NCBI GenBank assembly: GCA_025174535.1
Contig: JALBUN010000045.1
Location: forward strand, 1,922,001-1,986,000
Source of the DNA: Cantharellus purpuraceus
Lineage: Eukaryota > Basidiomycota > Agaricomycetes > Cantharellales > Hydnaceae
Length of the DNA stretch: 64,000 nt
Direction: 5' to 3'
Of this stretch, positions 49,014 to 59,621 are shown piece after piece. The number at the start of each line of letters is the position of its first letter. Positions within the stretch are counted from its first letter, which is position 1. The translations under genes and the position numbers were made by a program. The notes under the pieces were generated by a model. It was not told where the DNA came from. It saw nothing but the letters and a program-made list of their open reading frames with translations, and did no database searches.

Positions 49014-51121
49014 TCAAAGTTTAGCCAGAACCTCGTCAATTGCGGGTCGGCGTTCTGGACTTGCCTCCCAACATGCAGTAACCACCGTCCAAAGATGGTC
49101 ATCAAAGCCCCTCTCGACTATCTTAGGGTCAGTAGGTTTTCTAGGTCTAGCTCCCCTCTGCACTTCCAACAACACTTGAGTGGTTCTTCGGATATGCTGA
49201 AAAGGAGGCTCGCCGGTAAAAATCTAAATGTACATCAATGCATTTCACCCGACACCATGCATAACTGACTGACCTCTAAGACTGTCATCCCGTAAGCAAA
49301 AACGTCGCTATGAGTAGAGATGACGCCGGGAGAGCATAGCTCGGGGGCGAACCACCTGAACGAATCGGACACGCCCTTGCTCTGCGTGAATGGAGCATCG
49401 ATGTCCTCGAGAAACTGTAATCAAACGGGTTTAGCTCCAATGCTTTGGGAGTAAGCGTAGAGAGACTTTTGACAAGCCAAAGTCAGCCAGTAGGGGCTGT
49501 CCACTGTCGTTAATGAGAATGTTGGACTAAGATGGGCATACGCTGGTTAATCTGATCTCAATAACTGGACCAATGCGCCTTACGGCTTTGATATCGCCAT
49601 GTGCTATGGGCTTGGGCTTGAGATTGTGAAGAATGCTTAAGCCGCTGGCAATTCCCTTAATCTGATGGCGGCGAATCAGCCTGGGAAAGGCATTGATCAA
49701 GTACGAGACATACGATTTCCCGTCTATTGGCATTGGGATACTTCGAAAGGTACTGCAGGACATCTCCGTTGTTCATCCATGGACTAACCATATATCTGTG
49801 CAGACAAATCAGCCGCATTTTCGTTCAAAGCTGCCCATCAACATACGGACATGGGCCGTCCTCGAAGCAAACACCATAGAACGGCAAAATGTAACGTCCC
49901 CGATCAATTGACCAGACTTCTCTCCATATAAGAACTTCTCGATGAAATCTCTGAGATCCCTTCAGATCGTCATCGGTAAGACATACCATGCACTGACTGA
50001 CCTTCTGTGTCTCTGGGGAGACGTGGACGCCACGAAGGACTTTTAAGGCAACCTTTTCATGACCAAGCCATAGGCCCTCCCAAATGTCGAAAGCACCACT
50101 ACCCGTGATAGCGAACTTGCCAATACGTCGAGCTTCACCGGCCCTGAGATTTGTCTCTGGAGGAAGTTCTCCAGACATTTTCTGAAGGTTGTAAAGACTT
50201 CGCTCTAGGTCGTGATACTGCGATGATGATTTCGTAGTAGTTCTGAGTTCCTGCAATTATTTAGTATGATATTCACAGGAGCGAACGAAAGGAAGGAAAC
50301 GAACTGTTTGTAGCAGACCCAACACAAGGGCAACTTGTTCACCGGTCTCTGCAACAGCTCGCATCACATTGTTATTGTCCTCTTTCAGTCCCGTCAGAAT
50401 CTGTAACAGCTGTTCGTGGTCTTCATCTTGAGCCCTTTTATAGTCATTCATCCTGAGAGAGGTGTCAAGCAAGGATAAACCAGAAACTCAAGACTCGGGG
50501 CCTACCATTGGTGGAGTTGCATCTGCGATCTGATCTATACACCGACCTCTCCTCAGTAAAGCCATGTAGGTGACTGTCATTGGCATACCTGGAATTCTCG
50601 ACAACAGTCATCCAGCTTGGTATGGGACAAGTATATATCCTTGGAAATTTGATGCTGTTTGTAGAACAATTGCCAACGATTCTGCTCTGTGTATGGGGAC
50701 ACGACCCGCAAGATTTCGTTGAGGTGGCTGGTGGATGCATGATTCGTGAAGGCTGTTGAGTTCTAAGAGAGCAGATCTCACGCAGTGCAGCCGTCGATCA
50801 CTTGGGTCATCTCAGAACCCCTGCTTTCTACATACTCATCATCGTTCAGTGCCAGTAGGAGATAACGACATCTCTCCTGTAACTGTGTCACCTCCGCCCT
50901 GGAATGACCAAGTGTGAGGCCGACAATAGTACACCCAATTCAGAAGACACAAACTTGTTTGACTGTATCTTCGCACATGCCTCACTGATAGCAATCACGG
51001 CCCCCAGGGCTGGTGCAAGGGCTGGGATGCCGGTGAACTGCGATGCGAAGTGGGCGATATTCAACGAGGCAGCGGCGACTAATGCAGCCCCACCTGCGAC
51101 TTGACTGGCGGTAGGCGACAT
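49014..51121 (-). CDS. TKL-like protein kinase with N-terminal adaptor region
   Basis: Kinase of the type expanded in Agaricomycetes. The N-terminus (MSPTASQVAGGAALVAAASL) and the spliced helical segment VSPYTEQNRWQLFYKQHQIS / LSHTKLDDCCREFQ resemble the adaptor found before NACHT and TKL domains in mushroom proteins. A coiled stretch (LTGLKEDNNNVMRAVAETGE) follows. The kinase domain has ITGSGAFDIWEGLWLGHEKV, the lysine in KVALKVLRGVH, the catalytic loop AHGDIKASNILINDSG (HGD in place of HRD), LLADFGLSK, WFAPELCSP and a C-lobe ending RPAIDEVLAKL. Asp in the catalytic loop and DFG are kept, so activity is plausible. Substrate and pathway are unknown. Internal splice sites near the N-terminus are approximate. 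Confidence 0.78.
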
Positions 51122-51309
51122 ATTCAAGCAATTGTACAGAGGGACACCCGGGTGGACTCATTATATATAGTTGTGCGACAAGCGCAATGTGACCGAATGC
51201 AGGACCTTCAGATGGAAGGAAATCACTTGGTTGGGAAGCGCTGTCACTGTGCACTGGAAGGTCAGGGAAAGTTGATCCTGGCACTCACCTGCCTGTCTTT
51301 GGTGATGGG

Positions 51310-52413
51310 ATGTACCGCCAGGCTCTCTCTTCTGCCTCCTCCTGCGCAGCAACTACCCCCCTTCCAGACATTGCTAATATATGGCGATTACCCCGCTTCA
51401 TCACCCTTCCACTTGTGTTTATCGCAATTGTCTTGTTCGCATCATGGTCACACGTCAAGGACGATTTTAGTCACGGCAAGAAGTCAGTCTAGAATCACGA
51501 AGGATCTTGTAGAGCTCAACGATGACTGGCTCACTTCCACCGCTGGCTGTGGTAGCACAGCTGATCGGCTTTCTCAAATCCAAATATTGTGCGCTCAGCC
51601 TTAATCCAGTACAGCTAATCCAAAATTGACGATCCTGTACGGCCTGTCACAATATGGCTCGTAGCTATCCTGGCACTCCCGACCATTGGGCCCTTATCGT
51701 CTCTTTGCTTCGGACAGACCTTACTACGGAACTTGGCGCTATCGGCCAACCCGTGACTCTGGTTGTTCTCCACGAACCTTCCGCCTATTTTCTAGACAAC
51801 GAAGGTCCCAAATCGTGTGCGTGGATTGCGCACGCACTGCTCTAGCTCATTCTACTGTTATGGCTAGCTACGCAATGAGCTCCTACTTGCGCTTGATCAC
51901 TTCTGCATTAGCGTCATTGCGTTCATTTGGTGCCAGAACGGAGTAAGTGGGTCATTCTCTAATGCAACCGTCACCCCTAACGCCATCAGTAGCCCTCCAC
52001 CTTTGGTTGTTTTTGATTCACGATTGCAGGAATTGACTTTACCTATCCTACCAGCTATAATCGGCGACCCAGTCATGGCTGAAGAAGCCGGGCCTGGGCG
52101 TCGACACAAGGTCGCTTCAGCCGTGGAAAGGTACTTTGACTTCATTGGCAGAGTTGAAGTTGGTGAGTGTGTTTCTATTGACGCGGTAGTAAATGGTGTT
52201 TTGATCTGCGCAGTTCCCCAGCCATCAGGGGCGGAGGCATTTCATGCCAGCAGCACGCAGTATCGGATGATCTTGTCGCTAAACGAGAACTCCCGGCGAG
52301 CCAGTTCTTCGTTGCCATTCCCTCTCACTTGGTATTGGCGCAAAGTACAAGTTGAAGAACAAAATGTGCCAACCCGCACAGCCTTCATTTGGAGCGAGAC
52401 AATCGTTAGATGA
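51310..52413 (+). CDS. Unresolved locus, possibly a multi-exon membrane protein
   Basis: Several frames here look coding but could not be joined confidently. Segments are MYRQALSSASSCAATTPLPD with RFITLPLVFIAIVLFASWSH (a possible span); MTGSLPPLAVVAQLIGFLKS from the ATG at 51,522; LRNELLLALDHFCISVIAFI after an acceptor near 51,861; and a longer C-terminal exon with SRLQELTLPILPAIIGDPVM, HKVASAVERYFDFIGRVEV and TWYWRKVQVEEQNVPTRTAF, stopping at 52,413. The stop and last exon are the firmest parts. I do not recognise the family. A decayed gene is possible. The TKL-like kinase gene starts only 188 bp upstream on the other strand. Confidence 0.35.
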
Positions 52414-52528
52414 GCGGTGTACTTGATCAGAATGTACCGTAAACGTCATTAATTACCACTGTCCACATTTCAATTATATAATTCCGCGGCTGTGTTAGAG
52501 TGCGTTTCCCTTGCATCCCGGCTTGCAC

Positions 52529-53760
52529 ATGCAATCAGGAATTCCTGTTTCGCGACACAGTTTCGCATCCATCGCGCCCAATAAGAGACGCTTTCACATT
52601 GCCCCTATCAGTTTTGCCCATCGAAGACTGTCCGATGACGATAGCTCGGCAACGACGCAAGACAGCCAATCAGCAGTCCGAGGCAAAGGCAAGGTAGTCC
52701 TCTACGCTTTAGGGTTGGGAGTCGCTTCTGCGAGTCTATATTATGTCCTTGTGAACGCACCTTCTCGATCTGCACCTACATCTTCGACAGCTCCACTCTC
52801 GCCAGCGCACTTTACCCCGGTCATACTCACCGCTAGTACTTCATGCACCCCATATACAAAGCTCCTTACTTTCAAACTCCCGCCCCATCTCATTCCGGAT
52901 GGCGGTACGCGGATGCCAATCTTCTCCGTCTACGTGAAAGACTCGGATATCCAGGTCGAGCGGCCGTACACACCGCTAGAGGGGATTGACGCACATGGCC
53001 AAATGCACTTCTGGGTAAAGCGGTATCAAGGTGGCGAAGTCGGTCGATGGCTCCATGAGCGCAAGGTAGGCGATCAGATAGAGGTGCGTGGACCCATCCC
53101 GACCTGGAAATGGCAAGATGGAGAATGGGACGAGATCATCATGGTGAGTATATTCTTGCCTAGTGCGAGACCATGAACTCACGTGGACAAGGTATCAGGC
53201 GGGACAGGCATAACGCCATTCTATCAGCTGACAAACAGCGTTTTTTCTGCAATTTCTGAAGATAAAATGCCTCGAACTCGATTCACGCTGCTCCACTCAT
53301 CGCCCACCCCACTGGATCTACCGCCTCAATCCATCCTGGGTCCCCTGCAGTCATTTGCGCAGCTGTACCCCGAGTCATTCTCTTTGCGGCTCCATGTTGA
53401 TTCTATGGACCAGAAGACGTCCCGCCTCGATCTCCCCAAACTTGCTCTGGGGCGCATTGGTCGCGAGGCACTCGAGGACGCGCTTGCGTATAAATCTCGG
53501 AAGACAGATTCGTGGTGGTGGAAGAAATTGTGGCCGTCCTCTCACCAACCAGGCAGAACTGAAAGAAAGACACTCTTTCTCGTCTGCGGTCCAGAACCGT
53601 ACGTGCCCGATGTTTAGAAGGCCCATCATGATGTGGTGACGGTTGATCTAGAATGATTACAGCCATAGCCGGACCTCGAGGGCAGAATATGAGGTATGGC
53701 GCTGTAGGCAGTGTGCTCGGACAGATGGGTGTCGAGTCACATCAGGTTTGCAGGCTGTGA
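52529..53760 (+). CDS. CYC2-like mitochondrial FAD/NAD(P)-binding oxidoreductase
   Basis: Ferredoxin-reductase-type flavoprotein resembling yeast Cyc2, which assists haem attachment to cytochrome c. MQSGIPVSRHSFASIAPNKR and RRFHIAPISFAHRR form a basic targeting region, followed by one membrane span (VVLYALGLGVASASLYYVLV). The FAD-binding motif is VERPYTPLEG (RxYT type), with WVKRYQGGEVGRWLHERKVG after it. The NAD-binding part starts VSGGTGITPFYQL, joined across an intron to WDEIIM. A second intron leads from CGPEP to MITAIAGPRGQNMRYGAVGS and the end VCRL at 53,760. The start was placed at the first true ATG. Ordinary cytochrome b5 reductase (Mcr1) is the alternative; the GPRGQN..G.VGSVLGQMG ending favours CYC2. 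Confidence 0.8.
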
Positions 53761-54367
53761 CTCAACTCTGAGCTTAGACGATGTGTCGGGGGTATGTACT
53801 GTAGTATTTGAGAACTAGCTCCATGGACTTTCAGAAGACGTGATGTACACGGGCCGTGAAAAATGAGGGTATTGTACATGTGATTTGCAGCCCCTGGGAC
53901 TCCCGAGATGTGCTGCCGTGTGGGAGTTCATGGGACGATATCGCAGGTTTGGTCTTGCAACAGCGAAGGAGGAGTGCTCCTTTTTGACGTAGCTATTTCA
54001 GAAAGGTTGGAGGAGTCATCCATCACCTAGGAGTAGTTTCCGCAGCCAAACTGCCGGCAGGGGCTTATAAGCGCGTCGCCGCTCTCCTCCTTCGCCCAGC
54101 ACTCTCATCTGCCTGCAGCAACTGCAGCAACTCGCTCCCGTCATCGCCAGCTTGCAGCCGGCGATCAACAGAATCGGGACACCCTTCACTAGCGCAGGGG
54201 CTTGGCTTTCTCACCAATCTCAGGTTCCACTCGCGCTCTCTCTACTAAAAAGGTTTCGGACACGCACGCCTTCACTGTGCGTCGCTGCCAGACTACAGCC
54301 ACTACTTCACGACCCCTTTTACGACCTGCAATCCATACCTGACATCTGTTTTCTCTCGCGTACACAC
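53761..54367. promoter_or_regulatory. Upstream region of the cyclin gene
   Basis: No gene was seen. A TATA-like CTTATAAGC near 54,064-54,072 is followed by a CT-rich stretch typical of fungal transcription starts. The 5' UTR would be about 280 nt. Confidence 0.45.
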
Positions 54368-56855
54368 ATGCCCGTACCTGTCCCTACCAGGACACCTCAG
54401 CACCAGATCAACAAGTCTATCTCTCTAGATGTGCATTCCTCTTGTCTAGTCAAGCAATCTGCACTCAAACATCTTCTCACCTCGCTTCCTGCACCCCCTA
54501 CTGGCCCGCCCCCTGCTTTTACAGATCGTGAGACGTGGATCAAGTCCCTTCCGCCTGCCAGAAGGTACAAAGTACGCCAGGAGGCTGTCGCTCCAACCAG
54601 GTATCTACATCTACTTGTGTATGCTCATTAGTCCCCTGACCACCTCCTAGTGGCACTCCTCAAATAGCAAACTCTGTGAGTACAGACGTCAGTATGTCAA
54701 AAATACGGCCTTCGTCTACAATCTCTGTACCCCCTATGAATGTGTGCTCCACTCCAGCGCATTCATCAAGTGTCAGCGCTAGTGTTTCCCTTATTTCGGT
54801 TGATAAAGTGACACATGCGCCCCTGTCCAATGGCAAACCATGGCCTCCGTCGCCTCCTACAGCTATCAAACAAGCTATCAAAGCAGATGAGCGGAGAAAG
54901 TCACTGCTCGTTGACACCGTACTTACTTGCGACTCGGGTCGAGATGCAGACGACGAATTGAGCGAAGAATGGACCGAGGACGAGGCATTCTTTGCCGGTC
55001 CAGCGGTTTATAGACAAGCTTCCATCAAGAGGAGGATCAGTCTGGAGGAGAGCAGAGAGGAAGTCGAAGACGCTGACGCGAAAAGGGCAGCGTCTGGAGC
55101 ATTCAATCCAGTTGTGGAGTTTGACTCAGACGTCGATGTTCCACTCGCTCCTTTTGATGGCACGCTTGCAGCATCGGTCGCTCCTTATTCTGAGACCGCA
55201 TCTTGCGAACCAGCCACACAGCCAGTTCTTGACTCTGATCCTATACCGGTATACAATTTCGCGCAACTTAGAGGGGCGCCTATTGAGCATCAACCCTCTG
55301 TGGCCGCTCCGTCGCACAATGCGCTTTCTCCTATCCCAACGACCGCCACTCCTGCCGATATGCTGGCTTACAACAAGAAGATAGCTGAACCAATATCGCA
55401 ATGGGTGGCGGAATATATTTGGAAGGTCGTTACGCATGGCATGTCCTTACCACCCGAATTCGTAGCTCATGCATCAGGATACGGGTGAGTTGTATGCTTT
55501 CTTTCCGCAGGTTTAGCTCAACTGTTTCATGTAGAGCACCTGCTCGTGCGTATGCCACCCAACCGCCAGCCTATCTCGCCGACAGCATCCGCACATTGCT
55601 ATGTGCCACTCTACTGCAGCCTTCTGCTATTTTCCTGGCACTTTGGTACATAGCCCGCTTTCCCGTCTTTTTTGGTGTCTTTTCCTACAATGCCAAGAGT
55701 AAGGAGTTCAAGTTCCGTTTAGAACTTCTTGGCGAGGGCTCCCAGGACCCAGGTGCAGAGCGAACGAGGCAACTATTAGAAGCGCATGCTCCTTTTAGAC
55801 TCCTTCTCCTTGGTGTTATGCTTGCTAATAAGTGGCTTGATGACAACACGTTCTCCAACAAAACATGGTATGCTATTCCCTTTGCCACTAGTTCAGTCAG
55901 TCCGTTAAACATGTGCTTCAATAGGCATCAAGTATCTGGTGTGCCGATGCGTGCTTTGAATAGGCTTGAGAGCCTTGGTCTTGATCTTCTTTCACATGAT
56001 CTTTCGTTACTCCCTCGGGCATGGGCACAGTGGCTTGACCACATGCAGACCTACCATCGCTCCCTCGCGCCGTATCCTGAACCCATCGGACCTCCGAAAG
56101 ATACGCCCCATGTCATTATCCGCCGCGTCATTGAAGACCTCATCGCTGCTGGTTCGCCACCGATGTCCACAGGGGTCCTCCCCGAACCTATTTTCCTCGG
56201 ACTCGAAGAACGCAAGAAAGAGCGGGAACGGGAACGGCTGGCCAAGGAACAAGTTGATCTCTCAAATCTTGACCTTGACGAAGATGGTCCACTCAGAGAA
56301 GAGTACCTTCCAAGAAAGCCTAGAATGATAGAAAGGAGGGGTAGTGTGCAGCTGGCCAAAGGGCTCCCACCTCCAGCTGAATGGTCTCCTGCTGCTGACC
56401 CACCGATCCACCGCACGAGACCAACTTACCAGGCCGTACAGAGGCCGCCGCCTGCCCCTGTCTTAGCTCATGCGAACGCGCACGTTACTGAAGCCATGTT
56501 ACGCCTTCAGCCAGCTAACGGGTACTTGAGCAGGACCGACACCGCGTTTCAGGAAACAAGGGGCCACGGTCAACCGCTCGTGCCGACACATGAGCCGGAT
56601 GATGGTTATTGCCGGACCAGATATGCAGGGCAGTCCGGTCACTGTGCTTTTGCGCAGCCTGGTCCACCTAGTTACGTCCCAACCTACAGCGGTCAATATC
56701 CTGTCGTAGCTTTCACACCTGCTCCTCATCTCCACCCTGGTCCCTGGTTGGCTGCCCCGCCCTTCGTCGATGAAAGAAGTGCATATCAACCTCTCGGAAC
56801 GTTTGACGCTCCCCCTGCTTCTGAACTCTTTCGTCCTACGTGGCTAAGGACCTGA
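54368..56855 (+). CDS. Clg1/Pcl-type cyclin with long disordered tails
   Basis: Cyclin-like protein resembling yeast Clg1 and the Pho80/Pcl group, which bind the Pho85 kinase. The ATG at 54,368 (MPVPVPTRTPQHQINKSISL) begins a Ser/Pro-rich region of about 330 residues. The cyclin box is split by introns: LADSIRTLLCATLLQPSAIF, LALWYIARFPVFFG, LLLLGVMLANKWLDDNTFSN, KTW, HQVSGVPMRALNRLESLGLD. MLANKWLDDNTFSNKTW is the strongest Pcl-type signature. A charged helix (KKERERERLAKEQVDLSNLD) and a Pro/Tyr-rich tail follow, ending FRPTWLRT. Introns at about 54,600, 55,485 and 55,866 were inferred. The partner kinase and target cannot be read from the sequence. Confidence 0.78.
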
Positions 56856-57908
56856 GCTTGAAGCTCGTTTACTCTTAATAGCATCTGTCCCCGTCTCATA
56901 CAACACGCCCAGATTCAGTCCATTCTGTGTCTTACCATCCTCCGCCTTTTCTCTTTTTCTTATCAGCAGTTCTTGCCAAGCTCCAGCCACCCTCGAGGCT
57001 TAAACATCGTCATCGATGAACGCTGCCATGCATTCTTCACGGCGTGTGCCATCATACCTGTGTCCCCGCATGTCTTCTCTCTCCTTGTGGTCATTATCTG
57101 GACATATTCATCTCCGTCCTTTCGAGTATTGGATTTCTTGTCTGCTGCCTCGAGATCTTTTCCCTTCTGTTCTAGTATTTATCACTCGGCCTCCACTCTG
57201 TCCTTTCAAGTCATTACACGTCCATCTCGTCGCGACGCCCCTCGAGGGGACATTTTCGACTATCGTCAGGCCGTATGCGTTGGACAGAGTATATTGCCAT
57301 GTGCCCTACTACAACACGCCTTCGCCTCTAATTCGGCCTATTCAACCCTTCTTCTCATTCTCTCGTCAAGGAAAGCAATAAATCCCAAAAACATTTCTCC
57401 TTGTTTTCGCTCTCTTTCTCGCCGAGGTCCTGCAACCGAATCGTCTTGAGGGTATCCCTCCTTGCACCCTTTCTTCCCTCGTGTTCTCGGACCTACTTAC
57501 GGATGACTGTTGTTTGAACCTACACACTTGCCGGATTTCATCCACCAACCCCTGTTCTACCATCCTCACACCCATTCAATCCCCCGCCTCTTCGCCCTTC
57601 CTCCCCCGTCTCTCCGCTCCCACTTTTCCCCCGTCGTTACCGTCGTTTCACGTGTTCAACCCTCCTCCCTCAACCCACCCCTCCCCCGTCCTCTCCTTGC
57701 CTCATCCCTTCCATTCAATCGTAGACCATATGCATTCTCTAGGTACTTGAGTGCGTAGCACTTGAATACATCGTTCCATGCCATAAGTACAATATATCCA
57801 ACTGAGTTGCTGAGTTGCTAAGTTGTGAATATATACCGATACATTTGCTGTGACATAACGTCACACGGCCGAGCTCTTGACTAGGTTTAACACAACTTCT
57901 AGCAGACT
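56856..57908. other. Pyrimidine-rich intergenic region
   Basis: The plus strand is strongly C/T-rich over about 56,900-57,740. It keeps several frames open by chance (up to 158 codons), but none resembles a protein family and no consistent splice model appears. It probably holds the cyclin 3' UTR and the RPB3 promoter. A short repeat GAGTTGCTGAGTTGCTAAGTTG lies near 57,804. Confidence 0.5.
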
Positions 57909-59217
57909 ATGCCTGGCGAGCCCTCAGTTCGAATACGAGATTTGAAACGCGACCGGGTCAATTTTGTGTTGGAGAATGTCGACTTAGCGTTGGTTGAGAT
58001 CTGAACTATCGAGTGGCAAATCGTCTAATGAACGGCGTGCACTCCTTATTAGCTTTGCAAATTCATTACGACGCGTTATGCTAGCCGACATTCCTACCAT
58101 TGGTGAGCTTACTACGGGGTTCGTATTTTTGTGTATTGAATACCATCCTCTCGAGACAGCGATTGACATGGTTGAGATTGAGATCAACACGACTGTTTTG
58201 GCAGATGAATTCATCGCACATCGGCTAGGCATGGTACCTCTAATAAGCTCCAATTGCGACGAAGGAATACGATATACAAGAGTCTGTTGCTATCTGAAGA
58301 ACTCGCTGTTGGGCGCTGACAGTTATGCTAGGAGTGCACCTGCGCATCTCATTGCCAGTATTGTTCAGTCGAGCTTAGACTCAACGTGGCTTGTAATGAT
58401 ACCGTCACCATGGACATCACGAGCGATCACCTGGATGTTAACACTGGACCCCAGGGCCTTGATGAAGGGGAGGTTGGTGACGAGCCAAGCAAACGAGGTG
58501 AAGGCTTTGGATGTCCGGCAGGGAGAGGTAGATACGAGTGGTATCTACTCTTCGTTTTTATTTACTCCGAGTACAGGTGAAGCTGGTATTCCACCCGTCC
58601 TGATTGGCAAGATTAGGAAAGGACAGGAATTAAAGTTGAGGTGCATCGCACGGAAGGTAACAGCACGACAAGTGTTCCTGTTTTGTGGTCTCAGATCTCT
58701 ACAGGGTATCGCTAAGGAGCACGCTAAATGGTCGCCATGTTCAACAATTGCCTTCGAATATGACCCTCACAACAAGCTCCGGCACACTTCGCATTGGTTT
58801 GAGCAGGACGAGCGAGCGGAATGGCCTTTGAGTGAAAATGCTGTAGAGGAGGACCCACCTCGGGAAGATGAACCATTCGATTTTCTCGCTAAGCCGGAAA
58901 AGTTTTACATGAATGTCGAGACTGTTGGTAACCTCAAACCAAAGGAGGTAGTCGCAAAGGTTCGTCTAACTTCTCATGCTGCGGTTTCCTTGTCTCTCAA
59001 ACCTCTTAATTGGCAGGGCTTGGAGGAATTGCAAACAAAACTGGCCAATTTAATTCATGGCTTGAAGTCTAACTCGGACGTTGAGCCGTTGGAGAGAAAC
59101 GGCCATGTACCTAATCAAAGTGCTCCCGCCCCGACTTCTACGTGGGGACAATCTTCTGTGACAATGAATGGCACATCCGGAGCTTGGAGTCCTAGTGCTT
59201 CGGGCTGGAATGTGTAA
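57909..59217 (+). CDS. RPB3: RNA polymerase II subunit Rpb3
   Basis: Third subunit of RNA polymerase II, which dimerises with Rpb11 to start assembly. The first exon is MPGEPSVRIRDLKRDRVNFV, joined to the alpha-motif segment LANSLRRVMLADIPTIAIDM and VEIEINTTVLADEFIAHRLG. An intron (GTCTGT..TGCTAG) must be removed so that IRYTR continues into ECTCASHCQYCSVELRLNVA, which restores the CXCX3CX2C zinc site of Rpb3. Later segments are GIPPVLIGKIRKGQELKLRC, then GIAKEHAKWSPCSTIAFEYD and YMNVETVGNLKPKEVV. The tail ends WSPSASGWNV at 59,217. Rpc40 of polymerases I/III is excluded by the zinc site and the AKEHAKWSP motif. Confidence 0.92.
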
Positions 59218-59621
59218 CATGTGTGCCTGGAGTCCATGCAAGGTTCAGTATCTTTAAAATGTATAACTATAGTATCTTAATCGGTGACTTTCGGCCTTTC
59301 GATCAGACTCTACAGAGTATGAAACGTTGAAGTATGGATGATTGCTTTCGAGAATCACAGGCTTTCCGTGAACCCGAAGCAGATGGCTAGGATCGCGCAT
59401 CGACAGCTTCACCTAGTATTGGACGGCTGGTAGCGCGTGAGGAGGCAACTTCTCATATGTAGCTGATCTATGTTATCTTCCCCTCGTACATTATAACTTT
59501 CGGATTACTGTCCAGCCATTTTCTGGTTTATTCATCTCCATTGGTGGGGATCGTGTGCTTACAGATCGTACGTATAAGTACGTAGTACAAGTTCGAAAAG
59601 TGAGATAGTCGGTGCCTTTTG
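59218..59621. other. Convergent 3' spacer between RPB3 and cactin
   Basis: It must hold both 3' UTRs and polyadenylation signals. Nothing else was recognised. Confidence 0.45.

Noticed and set aside
56973..57758. Several plus-strand frames of 80-158 codons
   Set aside because: They overlap in different frames in a C/T-rich stretch and have no recognisable domain, splice logic or conserved start.
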